DNA of 64,000 nt, taken from positions 35,008,101 through 35,072,100 of the forward strand of contig CM073321.1 in assembly GCA_037043015.1 (NCBI GenBank), read 5' to 3'. Both the position numbers and the translations under genes were made by a program. Origin of the DNA: Bryum argenteum (lineage: Eukaryota > Streptophyta > Bryopsida > Bryales > Bryaceae). Positions 33,421-45,600 of this stretch are shown here, piece after piece. Position 1 is the first letter of the stretch, and every line of letters starts with the position of its first letter. Under the pieces are notes generated by a model that saw only the letters and a program-made list of their open reading frames with translations, ran no database searches and was not told the origin of the DNA.

Positions 33421-33715
33421 AATGTGTATTTGAATTTTTATTTTTATTTTTATTTGTATTTGTATTTGTATTTGTAATCGTATGCATATGCGTATACATA
33501 TGTGTATTTGTAGGATAATATTTAGTATATAAATATACTAGAAAGTATACGTATTCAAAAACCATACATATGGAGGTATACCGTGCATAATCTACTATAA
33601 ATACTACAAAATACTTATATGTGTGTACTATACTGTATACCCTATATCTACCAAGGGTAATGTAGAATCTACTTTTACCATATAAGTTTATAAGTACTTC
33701 CCTTTCATCTTCCAT
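31043..33715 (-). CDS. LINE ORF2, N-terminal part with 2A-like motif and APE endonuclease
   Basis: ATG at 33715-33713 overlaps the TGA of ORF1 by one base (TGATG). The first 170 residues include a (TH)n stretch encoded by a GTATGT microsatellite (about 33340-33430). At 32810-32833 the protein reads LLLCDDVEPNPSP, close to the 2A ribosome-skipping consensus D(V/I)ExNPGP but with Ser in place of the Gly. The APE endonuclease follows: TTWNAASLNT, IQETKL (catalytic Glu), GGLLTLIH, ILCGDFNRDI (Asp/Asn), SLIDGYY and LNSDHSPI (Asp/His). The frame ends near 31043, where the RT frame overlaps, implying a one-base shift. Confidence 0.8.
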
Positions 33716-35355
33716 CAATCCACATTTTTTGAGCTTTCAATCAAAAGTGGAGATTTGGTCTTCATGATTTGTTGAATGGTTGAGAGAGTCATTTGAAGGG
33801 TCTCTTGAATAGAATTAATTTGTTGTCTCATCTCATCATTCTTCTCTTTCATCATTTCCTTAGTCTCCTTTCGCATCTTCTTGTTGCTCTCCTCCACCAC
33901 TTCTTCCATGAGACTAACAATTTCCTTCTTAGTAAGAGGTTTGCTCTCAAGCATCTTGAATGTCTCAATGGTGTTTACCATTGCAACATTCACATCTTCG
34001 AAGCTAAAACTCTTGACTTGCTCGAAGGTTGGAGGCTCCACACCTTCCAAGCTCCTCCTATGTGGAGCAAACTCCACAAAAAACCCTCCAATTTGGAGGG
34101 TTTTTTTCACAAATTGTCTATAGACAATTGGATTGGAACAATGCACATTGGCACTACCATTGTGCCTTGTTCCATCCTCTTTGTGAAACCAAATAGACAA
34201 CACATTTTTGGAGCCCATTACTTTCAAGATTGCTTCCTTTGTCTCCTCTACTTTCATGAGGATTGGAAGGTGAGAGAGTGTCAAAGACAAGGCATCCTTC
34301 TTAGCTTTCGACTCCTCCGTCATCTTCTCTCCTCTAATGGCCTTCTTTGCTTCCACAATCTCACTCCCTAGGGTGATTTGAAATTCTTGGATCTTCAAAG
34401 CTTGTGTTGGTGTTGTTGCTACCAAAAAGGCAAAGCTCTCCTCTTTACCTTTTTGGACTCCCATGATCTCCAAGGTATGGCCCCTCTTGAAGCTACTCCA
34501 AAGCACCTCCTTGAAAACTTGTGCTTCCATCAATCCCTTCAAAGAGTCACTCTTAATTTTGACACTTAAGTTAGTAATGGTGGATATGTTGTGAAAACTT
34601 TTGCAAACTTTTCCAATCGTATGCACCTCATCATTAACAAGAATGAAGGGTCTAAGACCTTTCAACAAAGCAATTGCATCCACTTCCGGTTTTAACAAGT
34701 GTAATTTAATGATGCCGGCCCAAACACCTTTCCTACCACCTTGCTTGACACTTAAGCAAACTATGTTGATGGGGTCTATAAGGTTCTCTCCTAATGATAT
34801 GTCCATGGCTTTAAGCCTCAACAACACCAATTCTTTGACTTGATCATGCAACAATTGAATTCTGGGTTGTTCAAAATGAATTGCAACATGGAAATCAAAA
34901 GCCAAATCCGTTTCCTTGTTGATGTTGATATCTTGGAGGAGTTGGGTAACATTGTAATGTTGCCCTTCACCTCCACTCCATGTGCTAGGATACAACGCTT
35001 GAGGGATTCTTGGATAAGCCATTCTTGCTCCTCTAGTCTCTTTTGCCTCTTTTTCCAAGAAGCCTCTAGTAATCATATCTTTGATGGGCTCCTCCCATGC
35101 AAGTTCCTCCAATCCCTCCTCCTTGGCAAGAGTCTCCAAGACATGAAATCCCATCCAAAATCTAAATCCCTTCACCTCCGGGTTAGTGGAATGCAATTTA
35201 TAGCTTAGATCATTGGTTGTTCTTTTTTTCTTAGCCTTGTTGGTTTTCTCATTTGTGAGTCTTTTTAAACTTTCAACGGGTGTCTCAATATCCATTTCAT
35301 CCACAAAGACAAGGTTCTTTTTGACACTAGAGTGATCCATGATAGAGAAAGACAT
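33715..35355 (-). CDS. LINE ORF1 protein
   Basis: An uninterrupted frame of 546 residues from the ATG at 35355 (MSFSIMDHSS) to the TGA at 33717-33715. The frame stays open upstream to about 35739, but this sequence is A/T-rich and repetitive and looks untranslated. The protein has a Lys-rich N-terminus, a central part without a CCHC knuckle, and a strongly predicted C-terminal coiled coil (EEVVEESNKKMRKETKEMM and onward). ORF1 proteins of LINEs bind RNA and form multimers; by position and coiled coil this is the equivalent. The family was not recognised further. Confidence 0.75.
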   Translation of the reverse strand: MSFSIMDHSSVKKNLVFVDEMDIETPVESLKRLTNEKTNKAKKKRTTNDLSYKLHSTNPEVKGFRFWMGFHVLETLAKEEGLEELAWEEPIKDMITRGFLEKEAKETRGARMAYPRIPQALYPSTWSGGEGQHYNVTQLLQDININKETDLAFDFHVAIHFEQPRIQLLHDQVKELVLLRLKAMDISLGENLIDPINIVCLSVKQGGRKGVWAGIIKLHLLKPEVDAIALLKGLRPFILVNDEVHTIGKVCKSFHNISTITNLSVKIKSDSLKGLMEAQVFKEVLWSSFKRGHTLEIMGVQKGKEESFAFLVATTPTQALKIQEFQITLGSEIVEAKKAIRGEKMTEESKAKKDALSLTLSHLPILMKVEETKEAILKVMGSKNVLSIWFHKEDGTRHNGSANVHCSNPIVYRQFVKKTLQIGGFFVEFAPHRRSLEGVEPPTFEQVKSFSFEDVNVAMVNTIETFKMLESKPLTKKEIVSLMEEVVEESNKKMRKETKEMMKEKNDEMRQQINSIQETLQMTLSTIQQIMKTKSPLLIESSKNVD

Positions 35356-35739
35356 GATAACAATGCAAATCTGTGCAAACAATACAAAATAATGCAAACA
35401 ATAAAGACAATGCAAAACAATGCAAAGCAAATAAAGAATCACAAACAAATAAAATTTTACAAAATAGGGACAAAACCTTTTTTGGGTTAAGAGACGTACC
35501 TGTTCAAGTACTTGTATCAAGTATGGTGCAGAGAAATGTAATAGAAGTGGGTAGGGTTTACGATACGTACCTGTCTTTGACCTACCTTTAACGGTTGCCT
35601 TGCGTTCCGCTGCGTTTGGCGAGGGATGCTCTCCTTTCGAGGCTGCGCGGTCTTTTTTCCCTACTCCGTTGGTGAGGTTAATGTCAAGTCGTTGGTAGAG
35701 CTGCTTGAGGATGTTGGAGATGTTGCTGCGTTCGGGCAA

Positions 35740-37600
35740 GGTTGAGGATATGCAGCTGTTTAGGCGAGTGCCCTAATGCAGGCGACACTACACACGGTTT
35801 GTTTTGGCGATGTTTAGGGCCACACGAGATTGTTGGCTTTGCCGGTGACTCTTTAGATTGCTAACACAGCCTTGTTATTGGATTCCGCACAGGTACTTGA
35901 GTCGTTGGACAGGGGTAATCTCTGCTCTTGTTGGATCGCAACACCGTTGTCCGCTCTTGCCGTTGTTTGTTGTTGTCGAGAACGTCGGAACTGTCGTTGC
36001 TGTCTGGACGGTTGCAACTACGAAGTTGTCGGTAGTGCTCCTCGTTGTGCTTTTGTCGGCAATGTTGTCGTTTTGCCTCTCCACCGCTCTGCAGCCGACT
36101 TCGGTGTTGTAGCCTTGGAGCAACGATACTGCTAACTCCTGCTGTGGGGACTGTTGGTGCTGCAGCCACGATGCTGCTCACTCCTGTTGTAGGGACCGGT
36201 GGTGTTGCAGCCTTGCAGCTGTCGAAGCGCCGTCGCTGCTTCTTGAAATTTCAGATGAAAACCGCTAGCATGTAGAGCCTGTCACGATGCAAGTCCACAA
36301 GCGAAGCTGATTGTCGATCCAGGGGTGGATATTCTTTCGGAGGAGGCGACTACGCTGTTGAAGCTTGTTGCGGTCAAACTTCTTGCGTGCTCCTTCTTGT
36401 TGCCAGATGTGCTGATTGCCGTCACGTAGAGTTGAGGTGATTTCCTGATCCTCTCTTCTAATTCATTTTGTCGATATTTTGCTGCTACCGCCGAGCTTGC
36501 TTTTCCCAATGCTTTGTGCATACAATTTGCACTGTTGCTTGTATATGTTGTGATGATTCTTCCAATATTGACGTTGAGCACAAGTTGAGGTTGTCGTTGG
36601 CAAGGTCAATGCTTCAGAATTTGGTGCTAGTGTTTCCGTTGGTGAAGTGTCCTTACGACGTAGCTTGCGCGAGTTGTTTGCTGAAATGGTTCCACCAAGC
36701 GTAGAAAACGCTTGTTCTGCTACAGAGTTTGGTGTTGTTGCTGCCGTTGGTGAAGTGTCCTTATGACGAAGCTTGCGCGAGAATTGTTTGCTGAAATGGT
36801 TCCACCAAGCGTGGAAAACGCTTGATCTCCTTAAGAATTTGGCGCTGCTGTTACCGTTGGTGAAGTGTCCTTACGGCGTAGCTTGCGCGAGGGTTGTTTG
36901 CTAAAATGTACTCCTGCAGAGCTTTTTCCTGCATGCACTTGTTGTTTCCTGCGTACACTTGCCAAGTAGGAAAAGATAACTGAGAAGCAACTGAAAAGGA
37001 GTGTAACTAACAGATTGCAGGAGGCGAGTTTGTTGAAGTTTGTGTGTAGGAGAGCGATTTCCCTTGTTAGAGTTGCTGCTTGCGTGTTGCGCTTCTTTTG
37101 GTATCAGCTGCTAAAGAAATGAGTGCACAGTTGCTGCCGCCGCTTGGCGTAGGTTTGTGAAGGAGATTACTAGAAGTTGCTACGGAGATCTAAGTTTGAG
37201 ATGTGTAGTGAAGGTAGATAGGTGTGGTGTTGTGTGGAAGGGGAGTTGGGAGAGAGTTGAGAGTGTGCTAAGGGTTCCTCACGTAAATAGCCAGCTTCTA
37301 ACGGCTGTGTTAGAGTTGCCCGAAAATTGTAGATCTGAGATCCAACAAAGGTCCCGCTTTCAGATTACCCTCGCGGATCTACTATTTCACGTTCAAACTG
37401 TACAACACTACTTTAGAAGCTCGCTTTTCAGCCCAGCAACACCTAATCCTAGCACACACCACCATAGCCACAAGTTGACAAGCAAAGGGGCTGTTCGTTA
37501 GAGCCAGCTCCTTTTGACGACAATGCATGTCTCCTGCGGCTAACTCCCAAGCTCCCCTCACCACCTAATGCGGAGCTCAGTTCTGAACAGTCATCTCTCC
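35740..37600 (-). repeat. Tandem-repeat-bearing 5' region of the LINE or 5' flank of segment B, copy 3
   Basis: Three direct units of 108-110 bp start at 36636, 36744 and 36854, each opening CCGTTGGTGAAGTGTCC and containing AGCTTGCGCGAG and ACCAAGCGT. Two units of about 50 bp (TGCTGCAGCC type) lie at 36125-36225. Read on the minus strand these precede ORF1, as promoter monomers do in some LINEs. ORFs here are short and on both strands. A splice donor, GCCG/GTAAGC, at 37644 (+ strand) suggests that sequence right of about 37600 already belongs to module copy 3. Confidence 0.45.
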
Positions 37601-37817
37601 CCTACGAGATTTACAAATAGCTGAAACTCAATCAGAGACGCCGGTAAGCTCTTCCCGTACCAAAATCTCATTTTCATTCAATCCTTTCTTTATGAGTTCG
37701 GTGTGATCGCATTGTTTGGATTTGAGATTTCTTAGTGTTATAGCAATGGTCAGTCTCGAAATGTGGCAGTGTAGTATTTAACTGTCCACATTTTTCTGCC
37801 CTCCTTTTGAACAGGGG

Positions 37818-38583
37818 ATGAGTCATTCGCACAGTCCGGTAGTTGCAGCCGTGGAGGATGTCCCTTCTTCTATTCCTTCAAAGGTGCCATACAAGTGGCT
37901 CAATGTCATCCTAGACTTGAACGGTATTCTCTGTGTTTGCAAGGCGAAGAGATTTATGCCAAAGGACCAAGTTAACGACATGGTCGAGAGTGCACATTCC
38001 TCTGTCCTATTCGCTCCGATTGGTCCCAAGGCCGTTTTCGTTCGGCCCTCCTGCCTTGATTTCCTTCGTGAGTTGAGTGAAGTTGCATACGTCTCCGTAT
38101 GGAGTTTGATGGTTCATGCGACTACGAGGTCCATATATGACTACTTGTTCCAGGGCGTGCCATCCCCGTGCCTTAATTGGAAGCAGAACTTATGTGAGGT
38201 TGTCAAGGTTTGTGGACCGCGGAATAAGTTGTCCAACTTCAAGATGAAGGGGACTAATAAGAATCTCTTCCTCAAACCACTGTCTAGATATGCTTTTCAA
38301 TGCTCTACACTCAAAGTTTAATGAGCATGACACGATCATCATCAACGATAGCCGTGAGAAGCACGTCGTAAATGAACGAGAGAATGTCGTACTGCCAATC
38401 TTGTGGTCAGAGCAGAATGTATCTAACAGATTCTTGCTGGGCAAGCTCCTCCCTTGGATTCAACGGCTACATCAAAGCCGCGGTCAGGGCTTGATGTCTT
38501 TCAGTAAGGAAGACAACATTGGGCGTAGGATGCTCTCTCAAGAGCTGATACTTCAGAATACGAAGAGCTTAGTAGCGTTGTAG
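37818..38583 (+). pseudogene. Module copy 3, segment B: FCP1/NIF-like HAD domain with DxN motif (one frameshift)
   Basis: The acceptor TTTTGAACAG ends at 37814 and ATG is at 37818. The domain opens YKWLNVILDLNGILC (motif I, DxN), then VSVWSLM (motif II). The frame changes between about 38290 and 38320, and continues with TIIINDSREKH, a degraded motif III where the usual DD is ND, and LLPWIQRLHQSRGQGLMSF, which matches LLPWLQGLDSRCQ of copy 1. It ends with TAG at 38581-38583. It lies on the far side of the LINE from E and A of copy 3, in the same orientation. Confidence 0.7.
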
Positions 38584-38949
38584 AGGCTTCTAGGAAGCTA
38601 GTGCTTGATTTGGCTAGTTAACCATAATTGGTCTCACTAGACATGATTCAAATTTGCCATGTATATTGTGTAAATTATAATAAATTGAGGATGCACTTCC
38701 GGTACAAATATGTAATAAGTGAAGCAGTTCATCTATAAATTTATCTGTGGTTGTTAACTTCTCTTTTCATGGACTTAGGCGACTGTTGTAGCAGTCGTGC
38801 CCATACCCGTCATCTTTGAGTCCCCAGCTCTTTGAGTATCACCTCATAAGGCATCCACGCCGAAAATATCTCGTGGTGCGACAAGACATTCTCTCTCTAC
38901 GCCTTGTCCATTAAAAGTTCTGGAGCCGACAACAGAACTTAGAGACTCC

Positions 38950-39213
38950 ATGACAGAATTAATGGGGCCACCTAAACCTTTTGTTGCCCATGCTGTTGAT
39001 ACTTTGCGTTTGCCTTTCCGTACAAAGCGCTCGCCATTACACGAGGGTCACCGAGAGACTCAATCACACGATGGATTTCAGCCCAGAGTTACTTGTCCTC
39101 CAATTCGTGATGCATGGGAGCAACGGATTTTGAAGCTTCAAAGACGGGAAAAATCAAGTTCTCGTTCGTCACCATACACAGGCTACAGTCATGGACCAGA
39201 AGTGTGGCACTAG
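38950..39213 (+). CDS. Module copy 3, segment C: short tail remnant
   Basis: An open frame of 87 residues ending in TAG. It contains PPIRDAWEQRILKLQRREKS, which matches the SRRDDIMRGMAKLKADEA end of the copy-1 tail and RHNDLIRALMKQHEAKAK of copy 2. The SPPSRGP block was not found; it is shorter than the other tails, probably truncated or lacking an upstream exon. Its position after segment B fits the A-B-C order. Confidence 0.45.
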   Translation: MTELMGPPKPFVAHAVDTLRLPFRTKRSPLHEGHRETQSHDGFQPRVTCPPIRDAWEQRILKLQRREKSSSRSSPYTGYSHGPEVWH

Positions 39214-39899
39214 CAGAAATTCGAAGCCGTTTGCACTTGTAATACGGCAACAATCTAGATATGATTTAGAGGACATCAGCGTAGTTCTTCATGAATAGCC
39301 CACATTCAATACGATACTGTATGGTTCTATTGGTATAGAAATATTGTATTAACCATCGTACATTTAAATCATTCATATGTAAACAAAGCTCACATTTATA
39401 TCTGGATGAGCATATTTCCTATGACGGGGTCCATTGGTGTATACAATGTCTATAAATAAAAATACATCCATGTATATCCCATTCTGGTATACAATTATTC
39501 ATCCATCTATATCTACTATATACCATTTTTAACGGCCTATTTGGCTTTTTATTATCTCTTTTGGGACTCAATAATACTCTCATTATTGCCGGATGTGAAC
39601 CGTCGAAACGGTTCACGCTTGTACGAAATATTATCTACAAGCATTAGTCTAATATTTTTATGTTCAAAATCCCCAATGGGGACAATTAGGCTAATTCCTT
39701 CGGTTTCCAAAAATTCTATGATAATTGGAGGGGTCTTGCCTAAATGGCTCGGTAGTCTTTAGTCTAAACTAAATTAGCAATATTAAATTGTGTCAAAGTA
39801 GTATGACATGTTTTTGATTATGTTTTATGAATTTATCATCATTCATAATTACCTAGAATCATCCTAATGAATAAGCATAATCAAAGTAATTAGTTAAAT
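39214..39899. other. Non-coding stretch with a perfect small dyad
   Basis: No ORF of note. A dyad with arms GTGAACCGT and ACGGTTCAC around CGAA lies at 39595-39616. The rest is AT-rich. Confidence 0.5.
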
Positions 39900-41949
39900 G
39901 CTGCGGATGAAATGCTGGATGAACAAAGTTTCATCCGGTAAAACCGGATGAAAATCTACCACATCCAAGTGCACAACTAGGGAGAGGAAGGAGAGTTAAG
40001 GTTCTAGTTTTTTGGGGGATTATGTGTTTTGGTGGGTAACGAGAAGTGTGTGCGTGGGAAGAGCTAAGGGATTTTTTGAGTAACATTTTGAAGGATTGGG
40101 TTTTGTGTGTGGTTTTTGTGTGTGATTGTTGTTTAGCAGGAAGAAGTGAGGGTACAAGGGAGCTTCCAGCCGCTCGAAGCGACGGCGATAACGAGAAGAA
40201 ATGGGCAGAAGACCACCGACCAACCTTGGCACCGATCTGAGCAGCTCGACGGCTGGAGTCCAATCTCGGCACTGGAGCGACCACTACGGCATCGAAGCGA
40301 CCATCCAACCTCCAACAACGGCTGAGCGGCGAGCAGGGGTCTCTCGCGATCAGGTGGCCTGGGCGCAGTTAAAGCCTGCGACTGCTGCGGCGTTCGTAAA
40401 GTGCGGTGGAACTGCAGCCGATCCGGCAACAGCACCGTTGGAATTGGCAACGATCACCCAGTTGTCGTGGAGGGAGTGCGGCCGTCACCAAGAAAGGCTG
40501 TGAGCAGCACCGACCATCGCGTTACCTTGAAGCAGGACGGGAGCTCGGAGGTGGAACGTCGGCGACCACAAGGGAGCCGGCCATCGAGCCAGTCACACAA
40601 AGCTTCGGCAACAGTGATCTAGCACGGACGACGGCGGCAAGCACGTGATATAGCACCAACGGCCGAGGAGCAGCGTCGGCTCCGGTTCGACAACGGGATC
40701 GCAGGGCGACGGCGGATTGCTGATAGTGAGCGACAACAAGCGCGGTGGAGCAGCTACGAGGTTGCCAGCCACCGGTACTTGGCACCACAGCACCACGAGG
40801 ATCCCATCGCGATTCAACAATCCCTCGGCGAAGCAGATCCGGAGCTTGGAGGTCGAGGCGGCGGTGATCCGAAGCAGGCCGATCGGAGGCGATCAACCAG
40901 CACGAAGAACGGCCAGCGATCCGAAGCTGAGCACGAGCTCAACCCCGCGGAGCAGCAACAGCGTCGGCGTCGGTGCCGGCAGCGACGCGGTCGCCATCAG
41001 CTACGGAGGACCAGCATCAGCGAAATTTCAAGCCCAGCATTAGCGACTGAGGGACGGGGAAGAGCGGACGGCGGCGTGCCAGCACCATTGCCCTCATCGG
41101 TCAGCAGCATCGTCCTGACCCTGGCGGAGCAGCAGCACAGCGAAGAACCAGCACCGCAGGAGCGCGATCGGCCGACGGTAGCAAGGACGACGAACCTGGC
41201 TTCGAGCTGCACGTGATCGGACAGCGCTAGGAGCAACGCGTCGGAGCAGGCAGCCGATCCGGCTATCGCTGACAACGTGAAGGCGGCGGTTCGACTCCGA
41301 TGAGGTCGGTGCTGGGCAGGCGACGGCGACGGCAGCACGCTCGAGCTCTGAGGGCCGCCAAGGTTCAATAGCCAAGTGCCGATCACCACCCTCACCGACG
41401 CCATGTTCCCTCCGTGATAATATGGAGGGTACACAGGGTGACATTAGAGAGGGAGCCATTTCCTCCCCTCCCTTGCTTTTAATTGTTCGTGATTGTTTGG
41501 TCACCTTGAGTTTGTTGATTGTAGTAGATTAAATTGTGAACTTCCATATAAAAAATGACAAAAGTGATTGCCAAAAAAAATTGATTGTTGTGTTTTGTTT
41601 TTGATTTATGTTACTTTATGAATGTGTGATAGTTGTTTTATTGAATGAATGCGCCTTGCTGGAATGCTGTCTTAAGTAGCTAGTGTACACCGCGTGTGAG
41701 GATAGTGCGGAAGCGCTGTTCAAATTTTATGCTGAATTCATAGATTTAGATTAAAAATTGGAAATTTGGGGCCAAGCGCGATAGCGCTGCCCAATTCACT
41801 CCAAACTTTATGGTCCAACTTGGAATGGTTACAATGATTGTCTAGAAGCTGGTTATGTTGTCCATTGCTTGGAAGGATTGTATTGGTTGCATTACCCCCC
41901 ACGGCCCGACTTGTGAGCTAGGACCTTGCCATCGGGATTTAGCCTCACA
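39900..41949 (-). repeat. GC-rich dispersed repeat R1, copy 2 (inverted relative to copy 1)
   Basis: Read on the minus strand it starts TGTGAGGCTAAATCCCGATG at 41949 and runs colinear with 12797-14440: the CCGTGGGG block (41900), GCGGAAGCGC (41710), the CCTCCGTGATAATATGGAGG block (41408-41430), the GC-rich part 40.1-41.3 kb, and a CAAAAAACTAG block near 40000. Close to its left end lies a perfect dyad (39929-39953; arms TTTCATCCGGT/ACCGGATGAAA). The long ORFs in the GC-rich part occur in several frames of both strands, as expected for stop-poor GC-rich DNA, and are not called as genes. LTR-like termini (TG...CA) are possible. Confidence 0.6.
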
Positions 41950-42039
41950 CCGGATACTCTCAAAATAATGAATATGGTGTTATTACGTTGATACCTTTGT
42001 CATCACCATCCGTATGGGCGCAACACCATGTTTAACAAC

Positions 42040-42600
42040 TAGCGTGAGACTAGGTTTTCCAGCGTATATGTGAGAAGGAGGTACAAGCAGACTCTTCCAA
42101 TAGTCTCATTCATAATGTGGTCACGGCAACATGTGTGTTGGAGAAGGAATCCCCATTGATGTTCTTGAACGTGATGGCGCATCTTCTTGTACACCTTATG
42201 GAAGAACTCTATGTATGGGGAACGGTCCATTGTAGATGGATGTAACATCAAGAGATACATAAAGACACTCAATGATAACGTCCAGACATATGCACATCCC
42301 AAAGGTAGCATAGCAAAAGGGTACCGGCTGGACGAAACTCTTGAACTTTGTATAGATTATATGAATTATCATAGAGCAACAACTTTTTGTGTATCGGATG
42401 CTAAGGAGGATGCTAACATTTATGATGAGATTCTGGGGCGCAATAAAAAAACAAAGCGCCAAATGTCTGATGAGGAACGGGGCTACGCACATGCATTCGT
42501 CATTGACTACGCATTGTGCTTGAAACCATGTGTGAGCCCAAAAACCACCATCGAGTGGCCTTTGGTCACAAGGAGAAAATAAAAAACAAAATTACATGAA
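42040..42600 (+). mobile_element. CACTA (En/Spm) transposase remnant, DUF4218 part
   Basis: The frame 42187-42582 contains NIKRYIKTLNDNVQTYAHP, KGSIAKGYRLDETLELC and ERGYAHAFVIDYAL. These match the conserved DUF4218 region of TNP2-type CACTA transposases (ERYLGTLK...RPEGSIAEGY...). In the preceding 120 bases another frame reads FLNVMAHLLVHLMEE, also typical of that family, so there is one frame change around 42215-42240. No CACTA ends or subterminal repeats were found nearby. A plain DNA transposon fragment. Confidence 0.7.
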
Positions 42601-45600
42601 AAGAAGAAGAAGAGACCAGAGGAGAGAAGGAGAAGACGAGGCGCAAAGAAAAGAAGAAGGAAACCGCCCGGCCGGATCACCTTGAAAGTGACCCGTGGTT
42701 TCTGTTTTCCATTCTTTTGTCCTAACTCCGGTTGGGGCGTGCCATAGCTTTTTGAAAAGCCAAGTCAGTTTTGCATCTACCCCTAAAATCTCAAAGTCAT
42801 TGGACCAATATCCTACGACTGATTGCAGAATGACTGGGGCTTACTTTTCTACTGCCGGCGAAGAAAGGCCTTACTACACCCTCAACTTTGGAGGGGTGTT
42901 CCTCCCTCTCTATAACTCTGAATTAGACCTGCCATATTACGATGGAAAGATCTACTTACAAGCTACACACCAAAGAAGTCTTAGCTAACCTGGAGAAAAA
43001 TGGAGTGACTAATGAGGAAAAGACTGAGAGACACAAGGAAACGACACCACCCACACTTGGGGGTTCAAGCAATCAACACCAACATGGAAGATGAAATCAA
43101 GGAAGGAGAGAAGGAGGCCCACGGCCTCCCTCTCCTAACTACTAGGCATAACAAGGAGGAGAAGAAGAAAAGCGATGAAATTGAAGGGAGCGATTTATAT
43201 AAGAAGGCACAAGATTGGTTTCCCTTGAAAGAAGCTTGGAAACAAGCTCTTGAGTACAAAATATGGAGCCGCCAAAGTGGCGGCTCACCCTAGCCCTAAT
43301 TAAGGCTCAAAGCCCCAACTAAAGTCTTCTTGGATGAATGTTGTCACTACTTCACGCACTCCATCCTTCAAGCATCCACTCTATCACCGGCTCCATCAAT
43401 GCAAGTAGCTCACACATACCACCCAAAATTAAGTGAATAAAACCAAGACAATCAATCATAAACCCTAACATGGATTTCAAAGGTTAGAGGTGAAAGGCCG
43501 ATGGTAAAATGTCCGACTTTTATTTAAGCAACTAGCCTATTTCTACTTTTTGGGTTCACTAGGGGGGATCTTCCCTCCTCTAATCCTTCTCCATCATTCA
43601 TTGGATTCACTAGGGGGGATATTCCTTTATCTAGTCCTTCTCCACTTATCCTAACCTAAAGCTTAATTTCGCGCCAAACTATGTACCAAAGGCCTTCCAA
43701 CAACTAACTTTTAACATACATATTATATTCATAATTAAATTATCCTAATTCCATCAATTTACTTCCAAATGACATGATTTGCTAAATTTTCATTAATAAA
43801 AACCACATTAAATAATACTTTAACAAGAGCGCGTCTACACGCTCTCACACCATGGCGATAGTGAGTACCTCTACTTGTACTTAAGTATGTCAAGCCATTC
43901 TTTAGTTGGCACCTTTTGATGACCATTAAGATGTCTACGAAGATGTCCAATAAAAAATCGCCTTTAACATCCAAGAGAAATCAGAAATGTCTTGAAGACG
44001 TAAATATAGATGTTGTAGGGTCGTCAGTTAGGACGGTAGGATGTTTTTAAAGACAAAGAAAAGGACAGTTGAGCAGCTAACACATGTCTTGTGTGTGTTA
44101 AGCATGGAACTAAATACCCTAACAAGGACCCTGACATTTACAAGAAGTTGGTTGCCTTAGGGTGACAAAAAACAGAGATAGCAAGAGGTCTTCAATTGGG
44201 TAGAAAGGCTACACCCTTTCGTCAAATAATATTATTAAAGCCCCCCTTTTTTGAACTTGCAGATACGTATATGCAAAAGCCGAATCACAAATGAAGTTGC
44301 GCCAAAAACATTAAAAGATTAGACTCACATCTAGATATCCATCCTAGCCCAATTAATAGAACTGCTCAATTATTGTATCAACCATACTTTGGAGACTTTG
44401 AAGTTAGTGATCATTCTCCTTTCATCAAGGTATTGTAAAGCCAAATGGTCAATCTTGAGGGTCCACAATGTAAAGTGAGCCTAAGACAAGTAGAATAAAG
44501 GTACGCTTATTTCAAGTTCCTATAATGTCTTAGTAGTGAATACAAGTGATGAAAATATTTTGACTGTCCTGATATCTAAGTTTGATTTATTCATCATAAT
44601 ATGGGCAAGGGATATCAAATATTTGCACGTCATTCACAAATAATGGGTTAAATAGTACTATGAGTAACTGGTTCTTTAGAATGTTTGTAAATGGTTATTG
44701 TTGTCGACTTATAATATTTACCTTCATATGGTAGTCACTCAATTTTTTGCCAAAACTATAATATGTTATATATCAGCCTTTAAATTGACAAGCAACTTTT
44801 TCCCTCACTTGTTACTAGGCTATATGCACGAACCCCTTTCCTTTAATTGTATTAGAAGGCGTCATTACTTAACCCGCCAAAATTTTCAAATGCCTCCCCC
44901 AAATCATTTTAACCAATTTCATAATGTTATGGGGCCCGTAAACTAATTGCAAGGATAATCTATTAGCATATATATACTCTGATATTGTATATGGAGAAGT
45001 TATAATTTATTAAAGACTCTACTGATCTTAGAAGAAACTAAAATTTGTTCTTGAATGTGATGTTAGAATATATGGTGAAGTTTTGCTGCAAAGATAGTAT
45101 CTTATCTAAATGCTAGAAATTAATTGACATGATTAAATTCTAAGATTGTAGATATTGAAGTGTTTGATGCATTAAAGAGGCCAAGACTCTGTAAATCAAT
45201 ACACATTTTATCAATTATTTTAAATAGTTAGGCTCAAAATGACTTGCTAAGATATACACCATATAATAAAATATATACCATGTCATGCCTACCAAGAGGA
45301 GGAGAAAGTGTCACCCCATCATCCCTCCCATTCATTATTTCCAATCTAGAGTTTTAGACCTCTCATGTCTATTTTTTATGAACTGAAAGATCATGAAATG
45401 AAAATTAAGGGACCAATGATCCCAAATTACTAGCATGTGCCTACTCCTTGTTGATTTAAACTGATACATTAAAAACTACATGGCTCTTTTACCCCTCCCC
45501 CATCCAATGTTCATCCTCATCTCATCCTCCTAAGAGCTGCCACGAACACCCTTAAATTACATAGGAAACGTATAAATACTACTCTCCCTCTCTATTTCCC

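Noticed and set aside
33340-33430. A functional Thr-His repeat domain
   Set aside because: It is encoded by a GTATGT-type microsatellite and is most simply a repeat expansion in the ORF2 leader.
40200-41500. Long overlapping frames on both strands of the GC-rich R1 repeat
   Set aside because: They occur in many frames at once, have low-complexity composition and no shared protein between the two R1 copies; stop-poor GC-rich DNA explains them.
42695-43293. Two short genes after the CACTA fragment
   Set aside because: No domain, no splice support and ordinary length for chance frames; left as unassigned sequence.
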